Source of the DNA: Xanthomonas bromi
GTDB lineage: Bacteria; Pseudomonadota; Gammaproteobacteria; Xanthomonadales; Xanthomonadaceae
Length of the DNA: 64,000 nt
Assembly: GCF_900092025.1 (NCBI RefSeq)
Contig: NZ_FLTX01000040.1
Coordinates: 56,885 to 120,884, forward strand
Direction: 5' to 3'
The notes below the pieces were generated by a model. The model was not told where the DNA came from and searched no databases. It saw only the letters and a list, made by a program, of their open reading frames with translations. Both the position numbers and the translations under genes were made by a program. Shown here piece after piece: positions 1-8,843 of the stretch; the first letter of the stretch is position 1, and the number at the start of each line of letters is the position of its first letter.

Positions 1-2
1 GG

Positions 3-1493
3 GCGTTGTACCTGCTGGCCGGTGGCAAGGTAGCCAGCGCGCGCATGCGTATTGCCAGCAGCGGCGAACTGCGGGAGTGGATCACCGACACCGCCGGGAT
101 TGCCGATTGGCTGGTGGCCGACAGCTACGACCACGTCGGCGATCTGGCCGAAACCCTGGCCCTGCTGCTGGACGATCCGATCACCGAAGCGACCGATCTG
201 CCGTTGGCCGAGTGGATCGAACAGCGCCTGCTGCCGATCGCCAACCAAGACGTGGCCGTGCGCAAGGCCTGCATCGTGCAGGCGTGGCGCAGCCTGGCCT
301 TCGACGAGCGCCTGGTGTTCAACAAGCTGCTGACCGGCGCGCTACGCGTGGGCGTGTCGCAGCGGCTCGTGCAGCAGGCGCTGGCCGAGTTGTCCGGCGT
401 GGATATCGCGCGCATTGCGCAGCGCATGCTCGGCAGTTGGCGACCGCATCCGACCTATCTTGCCGAGCTGTTGACCAGCGAAGAACTGCCCGGCGACCGC
501 CAGCAACCCTACCCGTTCTTTCTGGCATCGCCGCTGGAAGCCGAGGTCGAAACGTTAGGCGCCATCGACGACTGGCTGCTGGAATGGAAATGGGACGGCA
601 TTCGCCTGCAGCTGATTCGTCGCGCGGGCGAAGCAGCGTTGTGGTCGCGCGGCGAAGAACGCCTGGATGGACGTTTTCCGGAAATCGAACACGCTGCTCT
701 GCAGTTGCCCGATGGCATCGTCATCGATGGCGAGCTGCTGGCCTGGCAACCGGAGCAGCCTCTGCCGATGCCGTTTACCGCGTTGCAGACGCGCATCCAG
801 CGGCTCAAGCCCGGGCCCAAGACCTTGGCCGCAGCACCCGTACGCGTGGTGGCCTACGACCTGCTGGAACTGGACGGCGACGATCTGCGCGAGCGCCCGC
901 TGCAAGAGCGGCGCGCCTTGCTTGAAGGCGTGCTTGCCACGCTCGCAGATCCGCGCATCATCGCCTCGCCGCTGGTGCAGGTCGGCGATTGGCAAGACGC
1001 AGCGCAGCTGCGCGTGGAAGCACGCGAACGCGGTGTGGAAGGACTGATGCTCAAGCGCGCCAGTTCGGTCTATCAATCCGGTCGCCGTCGCGGCGATTGG
1101 TGGAAGTGGAAGATCGACCCGCTCACCATCGATGCCGTGTTGTTGTACGCGCAAGCCGGCCACGGCCGACGCAGCACGCTCTATACCGACTACACTTTCG
1201 GGCTGTGGCATGAAGGGCAACTGGTGCCGATCGCCAAGGCGTATTCGGGCCTGGACGACAAGGAAATCCTGCAGCTGGATCGCTGGATCCGCGCCAACAC
1301 CACCGAACGCTTTGGCCCGGTGCGCGCGGTCACGGCGCATCATGTGTTCGAGCTGGGCTTTGAAGCGGTGAACCGCAGCGCGCGGCACAAATCCGGCATT
1401 GCGGTGCGCTTCCCGCGCATACTGCGTTGGCGTCAGGACAAGCCGATGGCCGACGCCGATCACCTGAGCAGCCTGCAGGCACTGGCGCGGTGA
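3..1493 (+). CDS. ATP-dependent DNA ligase (5' end outside window)
   Basis: Joins nicked DNA with ATP through a ligase-adenylate intermediate. The reading frame is open to the left edge, so the N-terminus is missing; the first in-frame TTG at 6 is internal. The adenylation motif K-x-D-G is seen as EWKWDGIR, with the nucleophilic lysine codon at 588-590. The N-terminal half is the helical DNA-binding domain, and an OB-fold region follows the KWKIDP motif (about 1108-1125). The frame ends in TGA at 1491-1493, overlapping the GTG start of the helicase gene. This architecture and context match the ligase of the bacterial Lig/Lhr-Core/Exo/MPE repair cluster ('cisplatin-resistance' ligases), not LigD, because no polymerase or nuclease domain is attached. 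The partner exonuclease would be expected just upstream, outside the window. Confidence 0.93.
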   Translation, partial: ALYLLAGGKVASARMRIASSGELREWITDTAGIADWLVADSYDHVGDLAETLALLLDDPITEATDLPLAEWIEQRLLPIANQDVAVRKACIVQAWRSLAFDERLVFNKLLTGALRVGVSQRLVQQALAELSGVDIARIAQRMLGSWRPHPTYLAELLTSEELPGDRQQPYPFFLASPLEAEVETLGAIDDWLLEWKWDGIRLQLIRRAGEAALWSRGEERLDGRFPEIEHAALQLPDGIVIDGELLAWQPEQPLPMPFTALQTRIQRLKPGPKTLAAAPVRVVAYDLLELDGDDLRERPLQERRALLEGVLATLADPRIIASPLVQVGDWQDAAQLRVEARERGVEGLMLKRASSVYQSGRRRGDWWKWKIDPLTIDAVLLYAQAGHGRRSTLYTDYTFGLWHEGQLVPIAKAYSGLDDKEILQLDRWIRANTTERFGPVRAVTAHHVFELGFEAVNRSARHKSGIAVRFPRILRWRQDKPMADADHLSSLQALAR

Positions 1494-3997
1494 CAGCAGC
1501 GCAGCACACACGCGGCACGCCATTGCAGCAGTGGCGCGAGTGGTTCGCGCAGCGCGGCTGGACGCCGTTGCCGTTCCAACGCGATGTGTGGAAGCGCTAT
1601 CTCGATGGCGAATCCGGCTTGCTGCACACGCCCACCGGCAGCGGCAAGACGCTGGCGGCGTTTGGCGGGCCGTTGCTGGAAGCACTGGCCGCGCGCGGGC
1701 GCACGGCACCGGCCAAGGCCAAGCCAGGCAAGCCCGCTGCACCTGCGCGCCGCCAGCAGCAACGCAATCTGCAGGTGTTGTGGATCACGCCGTTGCGCGC
1801 ACTGGCCGCCGACACCGCACGCGCGCTGCGCGAGCCGGTGGACGCGTTGGGGCTGGATTGGCAGGTGGGCTTGCGCACCGGCGATGCCAGCGCACGCGAC
1901 AAGCGATTGGCGCGCAGCGGCAAGCTCGATGTGCTGGTCACCACGCCCGAATCGCTGGCGTTGCTGCTTTCGTATCCGGACACGGCGCCACAGCTGTCGG
2001 CGCTGCGCTGCGTGATCGTCGACGAATGGCATGAGTTGCTGGGCAACAAGCGCGGCGTGCTGCTGCAGCTATGTCTTGCTCGCTTGCGCGGCTGGACGCC
2101 ACACCTGCGCATCTGGGGATTGTCGGCAACGCTGGGCAATTTGTCGCAGGCCCGCGATGTGCTGCTACCGCATCGCCCCGAGGCGGCGCTGGTCTCCGGC
2201 GTCAAACCGCGCACGATGACGCTGGAAACCTTGTTGCCGGACAGCGGCGAGCGGTTCCCGTGGGCGGGGCATCTTGGTCTGGCACAACTGGCGCGCGTGC
2301 TGCAGAAGATCATGCAGCAGCGCACCAGCCTGGTATTCACCAACACGCGTGCACAAGCCGAGTTGTGGCACCAGGCCTTGAGTGCGGTATGGCCGGAGGA
2401 TCTGGCAACGCTGGCGCTGCATCACGGCTCGCTGGATCCAACGCTACGCGCAGCCGCCGAACGTGGGCTGGCCGACGGTAGCCTGCGCTGTGTGGTGGCC
2501 ACCTCCAGCCTGGATCTGGGCGTGGATTTTCCGGCCGTGGATCAGGTGCTGCAGATCGGCAGCCCGAAAGGTATCGCGCGCCTGCTGCAACGCGCCGGCC
2601 GCGCGCGCCATCGTCCCGGCGAATCCGGCCACGTGGTGTGCGTGCCCTCGCATGCGCTGGAACTGGTCGAATATGCGGCGGCACGGCGCGCGCTGGTGCA
2701 CGGTCATATCGAAGCGCGGCCACCACCGCGGTTGTCGCTGGACGTGTTGGCGCAGCACTGCGTCACGCTCGCCCTCGGCGGCGGCTTCCATGCCGATGCC
2801 TTGTTCGAACAAGTGCGCGGCACCGATGCCTTCGCTACACTGGAAAAAACCACCTGGAACGCGGTGCTGGATTTCATCGTGCAAGGTGGCAGCGCCTTGG
2901 CGCATTACCCGGACTTCCACAAAGTGGTTCGTGACGACGACGGCATGTACCGCGTGATCGACCGGCGCGTCGCGCTCCGGCATCGGCTGTCCATCGGCAC
3001 GATCACCAGCGACGGCAGCGTGCGCGTGCAATTCCTGCGCGGCGGGCGGCTGGGCGCGGTGGAAGAACAGTTCATCGGCCGCCTGCGACGCGGCGACCGC
3101 TTTCAGTTCGCCGGCCGCTTGCTGGAACTGGTGCGCCTGGAAGACATGACCGCCTACGTGCGCGTGGCCAAGGGCGGCAGTGGCGTGGTGCCGAAATGGA
3201 TGGGCGGACGCATGCCGTTGTCGTCGGCACTGGGGCGCGAGGTGGAAGCGGTGTTCGCGGATCCCGGCGATGCGCCGGAGATGCAGGCCTTGGCGCCGTT
3301 GCTGCACCTGCAGGCCTCACTGTCTTCGCTGCCGGGGCCGGATCATCTGCTGGTGGAAAGCATCAAGGCGCGCGACGGCCGGCATGTCTTCGTGTATCCG
3401 TTCGCCGGCCGGCAGGTCAACGAAGGACTGGCCGCGTTGCTCGCGGCACGTTGGGGACGACGCCAACGCAATACGTTTAGCTTCGCTGCCAACGATTACG
3501 GCTTTGTGCTGTCGCCGGCGCAGGATGTCGAGATCGATGCCGGTGTGCTGCAGAGCTTGCTGTCGCCGGTGAGCCTGTTCGACGATCTGCGCGACAGCCT
3601 CAATCTAGGCGAGTTGGCGCGCCGGCAGTTCCGCGAGATCGCGCGTGTGGCCGGCTTGTTGTCGCCGTCGTTGCCGGGCCGTGCGCCGCGCAGCCTGCGT
3701 CAGCTGCAGGCCTCCAGCGGGTTGTTGTACGACGTGTTGCAGCGTTTCGACCCCGATCATCTGCTGCTCGCCCAGGCCGAACGCGAAGTGTTCGAAGGCC
3801 AGCTCGAACTGGCGCGGCTTGCCCATGCCCTGGACGATTGCGCGCGCCGCGAGCTGCGCCTGTGCACGCCACGCAGCCTCACCCCGTTGTCGTTTCCGCT
3901 CTGGGCCGAACGCGTGCGCGGGCAACTGAGCACCGAAGACTGGAAGGCGCGCGTGTTGCGCGCTGCCGAACAACTGGAGCGCAAGCATGGGCGATAG
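1490..3997 (+). CDS. Ligase-associated Lhr-Core DEXH-box helicase
   Basis: SF2 3'-5' DNA helicase of the Lhr-Core type, 835 aa, cytoplasmic. Motifs in order: Walker A TPTGSGKT (residues 47-54), DEWH box (178-181), SATLG motif III, and QRAGRARH motif VI. A winged-helix and Lhr-specific C-terminal region follows. The chosen GTG start at 1490 overlaps the ligase stop codon (GTGA), which fits translational coupling; an ATG at 1427 lies inside the ligase gene and would add 21 unlikely residues. The end overlaps the next gene by 11 nt. In the family, Lhr-Core proteins unwind 3'-tailed duplexes. Here it is inferred to act with the ligase, PdeM and a nuclease in strand-break repair. Confidence 0.93.
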   Translation: MTAAQHTRGTPLQQWREWFAQRGWTPLPFQRDVWKRYLDGESGLLHTPTGSGKTLAAFGGPLLEALAARGRTAPAKAKPGKPAAPARRQQQRNLQVLWITPLRALAADTARALREPVDALGLDWQVGLRTGDASARDKRLARSGKLDVLVTTPESLALLLSYPDTAPQLSALRCVIVDEWHELLGNKRGVLLQLCLARLRGWTPHLRIWGLSATLGNLSQARDVLLPHRPEAALVSGVKPRTMTLETLLPDSGERFPWAGHLGLAQLARVLQKIMQQRTSLVFTNTRAQAELWHQALSAVWPEDLATLALHHGSLDPTLRAAAERGLADGSLRCVVATSSLDLGVDFPAVDQVLQIGSPKGIARLLQRAGRARHRPGESGHVVCVPSHALELVEYAAARRALVHGHIEARPPPRLSLDVLAQHCVTLALGGGFHADALFEQVRGTDAFATLEKTTWNAVLDFIVQGGSALAHYPDFHKVVRDDDGMYRVIDRRVALRHRLSIGTITSDGSVRVQFLRGGRLGAVEEQFIGRLRRGDRFQFAGRLLELVRLEDMTAYVRVAKGGSGVVPKWMGGRMPLSSALGREVEAVFADPGDAPEMQALAPLLHLQASLSSLPGPDHLLVESIKARDGRHVFVYPFAGRQVNEGLAALLAARWGRRQRNTFSFAANDYGFVLSPAQDVEIDAGVLQSLLSPVSLFDDLRDSLNLGELARRQFREIARVAGLLSPSLPGRAPRSLRQLQASSGLLYDVLQRFDPDHLLLAQAEREVFEGQLELARLAHALDDCARRELRLCTPRSLTPLSFPLWAERVRGQLSTEDWKARVLRAAEQLERKHGR

Positions 3998-4631
3998 CGT
4001 GCAGCTGCAGCTGGCTGGCGAAACCGTGGAATTGCTCGGCGAACGTGCGTTGTACCGCCCGAAGCAACGTGCGCTGTTGATCGCCGATCTGCACCTGGGC
4101 AAGGCCGACGTATTCCGCCGTGCCGGCATCGGCTTGCCGGCCGGCGGTACCGCGCACGATCTGGAGCGGCTGGATGCGTTGCTGCAACAACGCGATGTCC
4201 AGGCGCTGTGGATCCTGGGCGACCTGCTGCACGGCCCGGCACCGCGCGCCGCCTGGCACCGCCGCTGGAGCGCATGGCGCGAGCAACATTGCGCATTGCG
4301 CGTGATCGCCATCCGCGGCAATCACGACCGCGCACTGGCCGGTGCGGATCTGCACATCGAAGCGGCCGGCGAACAGGTCGAAGATGGGCCCTTCGTGCTG
4401 CGCCACGACCCGTTGCCGCATCCCACCGGCCACGTGCTGTGCGGGCACCTTCACCCGCTGGCGAAGCTGCCGGGGCTGTCGCGGCGCTGGCCGGCGTTCT
4501 GGTTGCGCGAACGCGTCACCATCCTGCCGGCCTTCTCGCAATTCACGGCAGGCATCGTGCCAACGCTGAGCGGAGGCGAGCGCCTGGTCGCCTGCGTGGA
4601 AGGCGATGCGATGGCGTTGCCGGTGCGTTAG
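3987..4631 (+). CDS. pdeM: Ligase-associated metallophosphoesterase PdeM
   Basis: Calcineurin-like metal-dependent phosphoesterase/nuclease, 214 aa. The five metal-binding motifs are visible: ADLHLGK (D34, H36), LGDLLHG, RGNHDR, the HDP segment and GHLHP. The ATG lies inside the end of the helicase gene (11-nt overlap), making this the third member of the ligase/helicase/phosphoesterase operon. Family members are manganese-dependent DNA phosphodiesterases; the DNA substrate of this one is inferred from its partners. A short convergent space (4632-4676) separates it from the next gene on the other strand. Confidence 0.92.
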   Translation: MGDSVQLQLAGETVELLGERALYRPKQRALLIADLHLGKADVFRRAGIGLPAGGTAHDLERLDALLQQRDVQALWILGDLLHGPAPRAAWHRRWSAWREQHCALRVIAIRGNHDRALAGADLHIEAAGEQVEDGPFVLRHDPLPHPTGHVLCGHLHPLAKLPGLSRRWPAFWLRERVTILPAFSQFTAGIVPTLSGGERLVACVEGDAMALPVR

Positions 4632-4676
4632 CCAGCACCGCAAACGCGCTGGCTGACGCTTCGGCCAAACGCGGCT

Positions 4677-5942
4677 CTACGCGGTCGCTTCGGCGTTATC
4701 GTCTGCCACGTGCACAACCGGTTGCGCTAACGCATCCACGAATTCCGGCGCCAACGCCAACTTGCCGAACCAGCCATGCTGGGTGCCGCTGAGCACGCGC
4801 AGCATGTGCCCGCGTCCACCCGGCACGCGTCCCATCGGGCGTAGCAACAGATCGCGGCCGTGTGCCCAGAGATCGCGTTCGGACTGGAACAACGGCGTCA
4901 GCCAGCGGCTCCAGCGGTGATAGATCGCCACATGCGCCTGGCGTTCGCGCTGGTAGCGCTGCAAGGCATCGTCCAGATCGGTGCCTGCACGCAAGGCGTC
5001 GCGCATCGCCAATGCATCCAGCAGCGCCATGTTCACGCCCTGCCCCAATTGCGGGCTCATCGCATGCGCGGCATCGCCGGCCAGCACGAAGCGGCCGCGA
5101 TGCCAACGCGACACCACCGCATCGCGATAACTCGCGCGTGCCAATGCACCATGCACCTGCACCGTGGCAAGAAGCGCGTGCGCCTCCGGCCACATCTGCG
5201 CCACCTCATCGCGCCAGGCGGCCATACCGCGCTGTTCCCAGGCAACGAAATCGCTGCACGGCAGGCTCCAGAAAAAACTCAGCCGCGGCGTGTCGTCACC
5301 CGGGCGCGTGCCCACCGGCAGCAGTCCGATCATTTTGCGTGCGCCGATATAGCGCTGGCGCAATTCGTCCACGAATGGCCAGTCTTCGCGCGGCAACAGA
5401 CACCACAGCGCACCCCACGGGTACACGCGATCCAGCCGCGTTCCCTGCGCCTGCGCGCGCAACGTGGACGCCGAGCCATCGGCGGCAATGATCAGATCGT
5501 AGGGGCCATGCCATTGCCCGCGTTGATCCTGCACACGCACGCCGTCGTGATCGATGGCGCTGATCTGCGTCTCCACATGCAGCTGCGCGTGCTGCGGCCA
5601 GGCCTCGCGCAGCAGCGTAAACAAGGCGCCGCGCTGCATGCCCACACCCATCAGGCGCGCACCCAGATCGCGATACTGCATGTCCATCACTGCGCGCCCG
5701 CAGGGCGTGTCGCCATACAAACGGCGCACTGGTGCGCCATGCGCGAGCGCCTGCGGCAGCACCCCCATGTTCCAGAGCACCTGCAGGCCGCTGGGCTGCA
5801 GCAGAAAGCCTGCGCCTACCGGCCCGGGCGCGGCTGCGCGCTCGAACACCTCCAGGTGATGCCCATCGGCCCCCAGCAGCACGGCCAATGCCTGCCCCGC
5901 CGTTCCGTAGCCCACTACCGCAATACGTAATGCTCGTTGCAT
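4677..5942 (-). CDS. FAD-dependent monooxygenase (UbiH/PHBH-like)
   Basis: Flavoprotein aromatic-type hydroxylase, 421 aa, normal length for the group. The N-terminal dinucleotide-binding motif is GYGTAG (residues 11-16) followed by the acidic end of beta-2 in VFERA. The second FAD motif is seen as LAGDAAHAMSP, followed by GQGVNMALLDA. The ATG at 5942 was chosen because the Rossmann strand begins six residues later; an upstream in-frame start at 6023 would run through the cold-shock terminator hairpin. Substrate unknown: it could hydroxylate an aromatic or ubiquinone precursor, but no neighbouring pathway gene points to one. It is probably a single transcription unit, cut off from csp by the terminator at 5987-6011. 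Confidence 0.85.
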   Translation of the reverse strand: MQRALRIAVVGYGTAGQALAVLLGADGHHLEVFERAAAPGPVGAGFLLQPSGLQVLWNMGVLPQALAHGAPVRRLYGDTPCGRAVMDMQYRDLGARLMGVGMQRGALFTLLREAWPQHAQLHVETQISAIDHDGVRVQDQRGQWHGPYDLIIAADGSASTLRAQAQGTRLDRVYPWGALWCLLPREDWPFVDELRQRYIGARKMIGLLPVGTRPGDDTPRLSFFWSLPCSDFVAWEQRGMAAWRDEVAQMWPEAHALLATVQVHGALARASYRDAVVSRWHRGRFVLAGDAAHAMSPQLGQGVNMALLDALAMRDALRAGTDLDDALQRYQRERQAHVAIYHRWSRWLTPLFQSERDLWAHGRDLLLRPMGRVPGGRGHMLRVLSGTQHGWFGKLALAPEFVDALAQPVVHVADDNAEATA

Positions 5943-5986
5943 CGTCCCTGCTCTGTCTCGCCACCACTGGCCGCGCTCACCTGCGC

Positions 5987-6011
5987 AAAAAAACCCCGCC
6001 GTGGCGGGGTT
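5987..6011 (-). terminator. Rho-independent terminator of the cold-shock gene
   Basis: On the minus strand a GC stem (CCCCGC paired with GCGGGG, 4-nt loop CACG) is followed by seven T residues (plus-strand A run 5987-5993). It starts about 25 nt after the csp stop codon and before the FAD monooxygenase start. Textbook intrinsic terminator. Confidence 0.88.
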
Positions 6012-6035
6012 CTTCAACCGCACAATCGAGTCAAC

Positions 6036-6242
6036 TTACTCGACCGGCGTGATGTTCGAAGCCTGGGCACCCTTGGGGCCCTGGGTCACGTCATAACTGA
6101 CGCGCTGGCCTTCCTGCAGGCTGCGGAAGCCCTTGGAATTGATCGCGGAGAAGTGCGCGAAGACATCGGCGCTGCCGTCCTCCGGTGAGATGAAGCCAAA
6201 TCCCTTGGCGTCGTTGAACCACTTGACGGTACCGTTCGGCAT
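6036..6242 (-). CDS. Cold-shock domain protein (CspA family)
   Basis: Single OB-fold nucleic-acid-binding protein of 68 aa. The RNP1 (KGFGFI) and RNP2 (DVFAHF) motifs are both present, as are the opening TVKWFN and closing GPKGAQA segments. Family members bind single-stranded RNA/DNA and melt secondary structure; whether this copy is cold-induced cannot be told from sequence. The ATG at 6242 is preceded by AAAGG. The minus-strand leader is AT-rich (TTAATTATTGC). Transcribed alone: the terminator lies downstream and the upstream gene mtnP is 86 nt away. Confidence 0.95.
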   Translation of the reverse strand: MPNGTVKWFNDAKGFGFISPEDGSADVFAHFSAINSKGFRSLQEGQRVSYDVTQGPKGAQASNITPVE

Positions 6243-6328
6243 GGTGATGCGAGACCTTTGCAATAATTAATGGGTGGTGTACGGCGTGCGTACGCGCCGA
6301 GTATGCAAAGCTTATGCCCCGATGACAA

Positions 6329-7081
6329 TCACCCGCGTGCAAGTTCGCCGATCAGCTCGGGCAAGCCGGACGACGCCGCATCGACGTTGGCCAACACCTC
6401 GGCCATGGTGATTTCCTGCGCGTCGCCACAGCCGGCCGCCCAGTTGGCCACAATCGCCAAACACGCATATTCCAGGCCTTTTTCACGCGCCAGGCCGGCT
6501 TCAGGCATGCCGGTCATGCCCACCAAATCGCAGCCATCGCGACGCATGCGGGCGATCTCTGCAATCGTTTCCAGCCGTGGTCCTTGCGTTGCACCATAGC
6601 AACCGCCGGCCACCATCGTGACGCCGGTCACTTTGGCTGCCGCAATGACCTTGCTGCGAAACATCGGCGAGTACGGATGGCCGAAATCCACGTGCTGCAC
6701 CTCACTGCCCGGCTCTTCGCAGAAGGTGGAGACGCGGCCCCAGGTGTAATCGATCAGTTGATCCGGGCAGGCCAGCACGCGCGGTCCGAATTGTTCGGTG
6801 ATGCCGCCCACGGTGTTGAGCGCGAGCACACGCGCGGCACCGATTTGCTGCAATGCAGCGATGTTTGCGCGGTAATTGACCTTGTGCGGCGGCAGCGAAT
6901 GGCCTTCGCCATGGCGTGCCAGGAAGGCGACCCGGTGGCCGAGCAACATGCCGACGCGGATCGGCCCGGACGGCGCGCCGTAGGGCGTCTCGATCTCGTG
7001 CGACTGCACATCATCCAATTGCGCGAGCTTGTAGACACCAGTGCCGCCGATGACGGCCAATGCGATGGAATTTGCGGACAC
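6329..7081 (-). CDS. mtnP: S-methyl-5'-thioinosine/thioadenosine phosphorylase
   Basis: Family-2 purine nucleoside phosphorylase, 250 aa. It cleaves methylthio-nucleoside with phosphate to the base and 5-methylthioribose-1-phosphate. Visible: the N-terminal phosphate-binding IGGTGVY, LARHGEGH, NTVGGI, and the substrate-site segment GMTGMPEA. Order nagZ-hpt-mtnP resembles Pseudomonas, where the nagZ-adjacent phosphorylase acts on methylthioinosine, so MTIP activity is favoured over MTAP; this is inference. The GTG start at 7081 has AGAGG six bases upstream; a TTG at 7099 would add six residues. With hpt it could recycle hypoxanthine released from methylthioinosine. Confidence 0.88.
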   Translation of the reverse strand: MSANSIALAVIGGTGVYKLAQLDDVQSHEIETPYGAPSGPIRVGMLLGHRVAFLARHGEGHSLPPHKVNYRANIAALQQIGAARVLALNTVGGITEQFGPRVLACPDQLIDYTWGRVSTFCEEPGSEVQHVDFGHPYSPMFRSKVIAAAKVTGVTMVAGGCYGATQGPRLETIAEIARMRRDGCDLVGMTGMPEAGLAREKGLEYACLAIVANWAAGCGDAQEITMAEVLANVDAASSGLPELIGELARG

Positions 7082-7168
7082 AACCGACCTCTGCAACAAA
7101 TCAACGAAAGTGCGCGCAGCATGGCGCGCTCGACAGCTCGCCTGACTGCGAGCGTAAAAAACTGCGTG

Positions 7169-7723
7169 CTACTGCTTCATCGCATAGATGGCGGGGATAC
7201 CGCGCAGTTGCTCATTGACGTCCATGCCGAACCCGAACACGTAACGGTCGGCCACTTCCACGCCCACGTAATCGGCAGTCACGCCCGGCACGCAACGGTC
7301 ATGACGCTTGACGGTCAGCACCGCCACGCGCACGTCGGTAGCGCCCTGCTCCAGGCACCATTGGCGCACGCCCTGCAGGGTGTAACCCTCGTCGAGAATG
7401 TCGTCGACCAGGATCACGCGGCGGCCGAACAGCGCGGTGGCCGGGCGGTGCTTCCACACCAGCTCGCCACCGGTGGTTTCGCCGCGGTAGCGGGTGGCAT
7501 GCAGGTAATCGAACTGCAGGTCCTGGCCGCGCGCGCCCAACTCCAGCGCCAGTTGGCCGGAGAACGGCAGCGCGCCATGCATGATGGTGAGATACACCGG
7601 CACTTCGCCGACATAGTCGCGTGCGATCGCACCGGCAATGGTGGCGACGGCGGCATCGATGGCTGGACGGTCGACCAGCAGATCGGCTTGGGCCAGGGCC
7701 TGGGAAATGGTGAGCGTGGACAT
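7169..7723 (-). CDS. hpt: Hypoxanthine-guanine phosphoribosyltransferase
   Basis: Transfers phosphoribose from PRPP to hypoxanthine or guanine, 184 aa, cytoplasmic. The PRPP-binding motif VILVDDILDEGYT is at residues 103-115, preceded by the flexible-loop region and followed by the purine-contact segment VGVEVADRYVFGFGMD. The ATG shares one base with the nagZ stop codon (TGATG), so the two are translated as a coupled pair. The gap to mtnP downstream is 87 nt without a clear terminator. Substrate preference between hypoxanthine and guanine cannot be read from sequence. Confidence 0.92.
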   Translation of the reverse strand: MSTLTISQALAQADLLVDRPAIDAAVATIAGAIARDYVGEVPVYLTIMHGALPFSGQLALELGARGQDLQFDYLHATRYRGETTGGELVWKHRPATALFGRRVILVDDILDEGYTLQGVRQWCLEQGATDVRVAVLTVKRHDRCVPGVTADYVGVEVADRYVFGFGMDVNEQLRGIPAIYAMKQ

Positions 7724-8727
7724 CAGGCAGTTGTTCCGAAATGGGCGGAAAGAGGAGTGGTGAATGAGGCATCGGTACCGGCCAGCAGGCCATCCCAGCC
7801 CAGTGCGCCGCGGCCGATGAGGCCGATCAATGCGGCGGTATTGAGGTTGCGGCCCTGCACGGCCTGCAGCGATTCGGCGACCAGTTCCGGATGGCAGACC
7901 AGCACCACGTCGCAACCGGCATCCAGGTGCGCATGCACCCGGCCCGCCACGCCGCCGGCACTGAACGAGGCCGCCATGCCGATGTCGTCGGAAAAGACCA
8001 CGCCGCGAAAGCCCATCTGGCCGCGCAGGATCTGTTCGATCCAGCGCTGCGAATAGCCGGCAGGTTCCGGGGCGACCTGCGGGTAGACCACATGCGCCAT
8101 CATCACCGCGTCGGCACCGGCCTCGATCCCAGCCACGAACGGCACCAGGTCTTCGGCCTGCAGCGCCTCCAGCGGCCGGGGGTCGCTGGCGTGATCGACA
8201 TGGGTGTCTTCCAGCACGGTGCCGTGGCCGGGGAAATGCTTGAGCGTGGCGGCCATGCCGGCACCGTGCAGGGCCTGCACATAGGCGCGGGTGAAGGTGC
8301 CCACGATGTGCGGGTCGTCGCTGAAGGCGCGGTCGCCGATGGCGCGGTTGCCACGGCCCAGGTCTACCACCGGCGCGAAGCTCAGGTCCACGCCGCTGGC
8401 GCGCACCTCGCTGGCCATCAATTGCGCATGCGCGCGCGCAGCGGCCAATGCGCCTTCGGGGTCCTGCGCGTAGTGCGCACCGAAGCTCTGCAACGGCGCC
8501 AGCGCGCTGAACCCTTCGCGAAACCGCTGCACGCGCCCACCTTCCTGGTCCACGCAGATCAGCACCGGGCGTGGCGTGGCGGCACGAATCGAGGCCGACA
8601 GCTCGGCCACCTGGGTGCGCGAGGCGAAGTTGCGCTTGAACAGCACCACGCCGGCCACCGCATCGTGCTGCAGCCAATCGCGTTCCTGTGCGCTGAGTTC
8701 GGTACCGGCAACGCCGATCAGAAGCAT
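7723..8727 (-). CDS. nagZ: Beta-N-acetylhexosaminidase NagZ (GH3)
   Basis: Cytoplasmic glycosidase that removes GlcNAc from anhydromuropeptides during peptidoglycan recycling. 334 aa, single GH3 barrel, no signal peptide. Seen: substrate segment DQEGGRVQR, the NagZ signature K163-HFPGHG, then DTHVDHA, and the catalytic-aspartate region SDDIGM. The ATG at 8727 was chosen over an in-frame start at 8808 because the TIM-barrel strand LLIGVAG begins at once and GGGAG lies upstream. First gene of the nagZ-hpt-mtnP group. Confidence 0.93.
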   Translation of the reverse strand: MLLIGVAGTELSAQERDWLQHDAVAGVVLFKRNFASRTQVAELSASIRAATPRPVLICVDQEGGRVQRFREGFSALAPLQSFGAHYAQDPEGALAAARAHAQLMASEVRASGVDLSFAPVVDLGRGNRAIGDRAFSDDPHIVGTFTRAYVQALHGAGMAATLKHFPGHGTVLEDTHVDHASDPRPLEALQAEDLVPFVAGIEAGADAVMMAHVVYPQVAPEPAGYSQRWIEQILRGQMGFRGVVFSDDIGMAASFSAGGVAGRVHAHLDAGCDVVLVCHPELVAESLQAVQGRNLNTAALIGLIGRGALGWDGLLAGTDASFTTPLSAHFGTTA

Positions 8728-8843
8728 GTTGGGGACTCCCGGGCCAGGCGCCGTGGTGGCGCAGCGCGGCATTGTCGCAGATGCGCGTGGCAGCGTCAGA
8801 TTGCGCATTCAGCTGCGTTCGCCCTCCGCCGTTTCGGGCAGGC

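Noticed and set aside
77..925. Long alternative-frame ORFs within the ligase, helicase, lepA, katG and other genes.
   Set aside because: High-GC shadow frames: Arg/Ala-rich, no motifs, fully inside genes with clear function.
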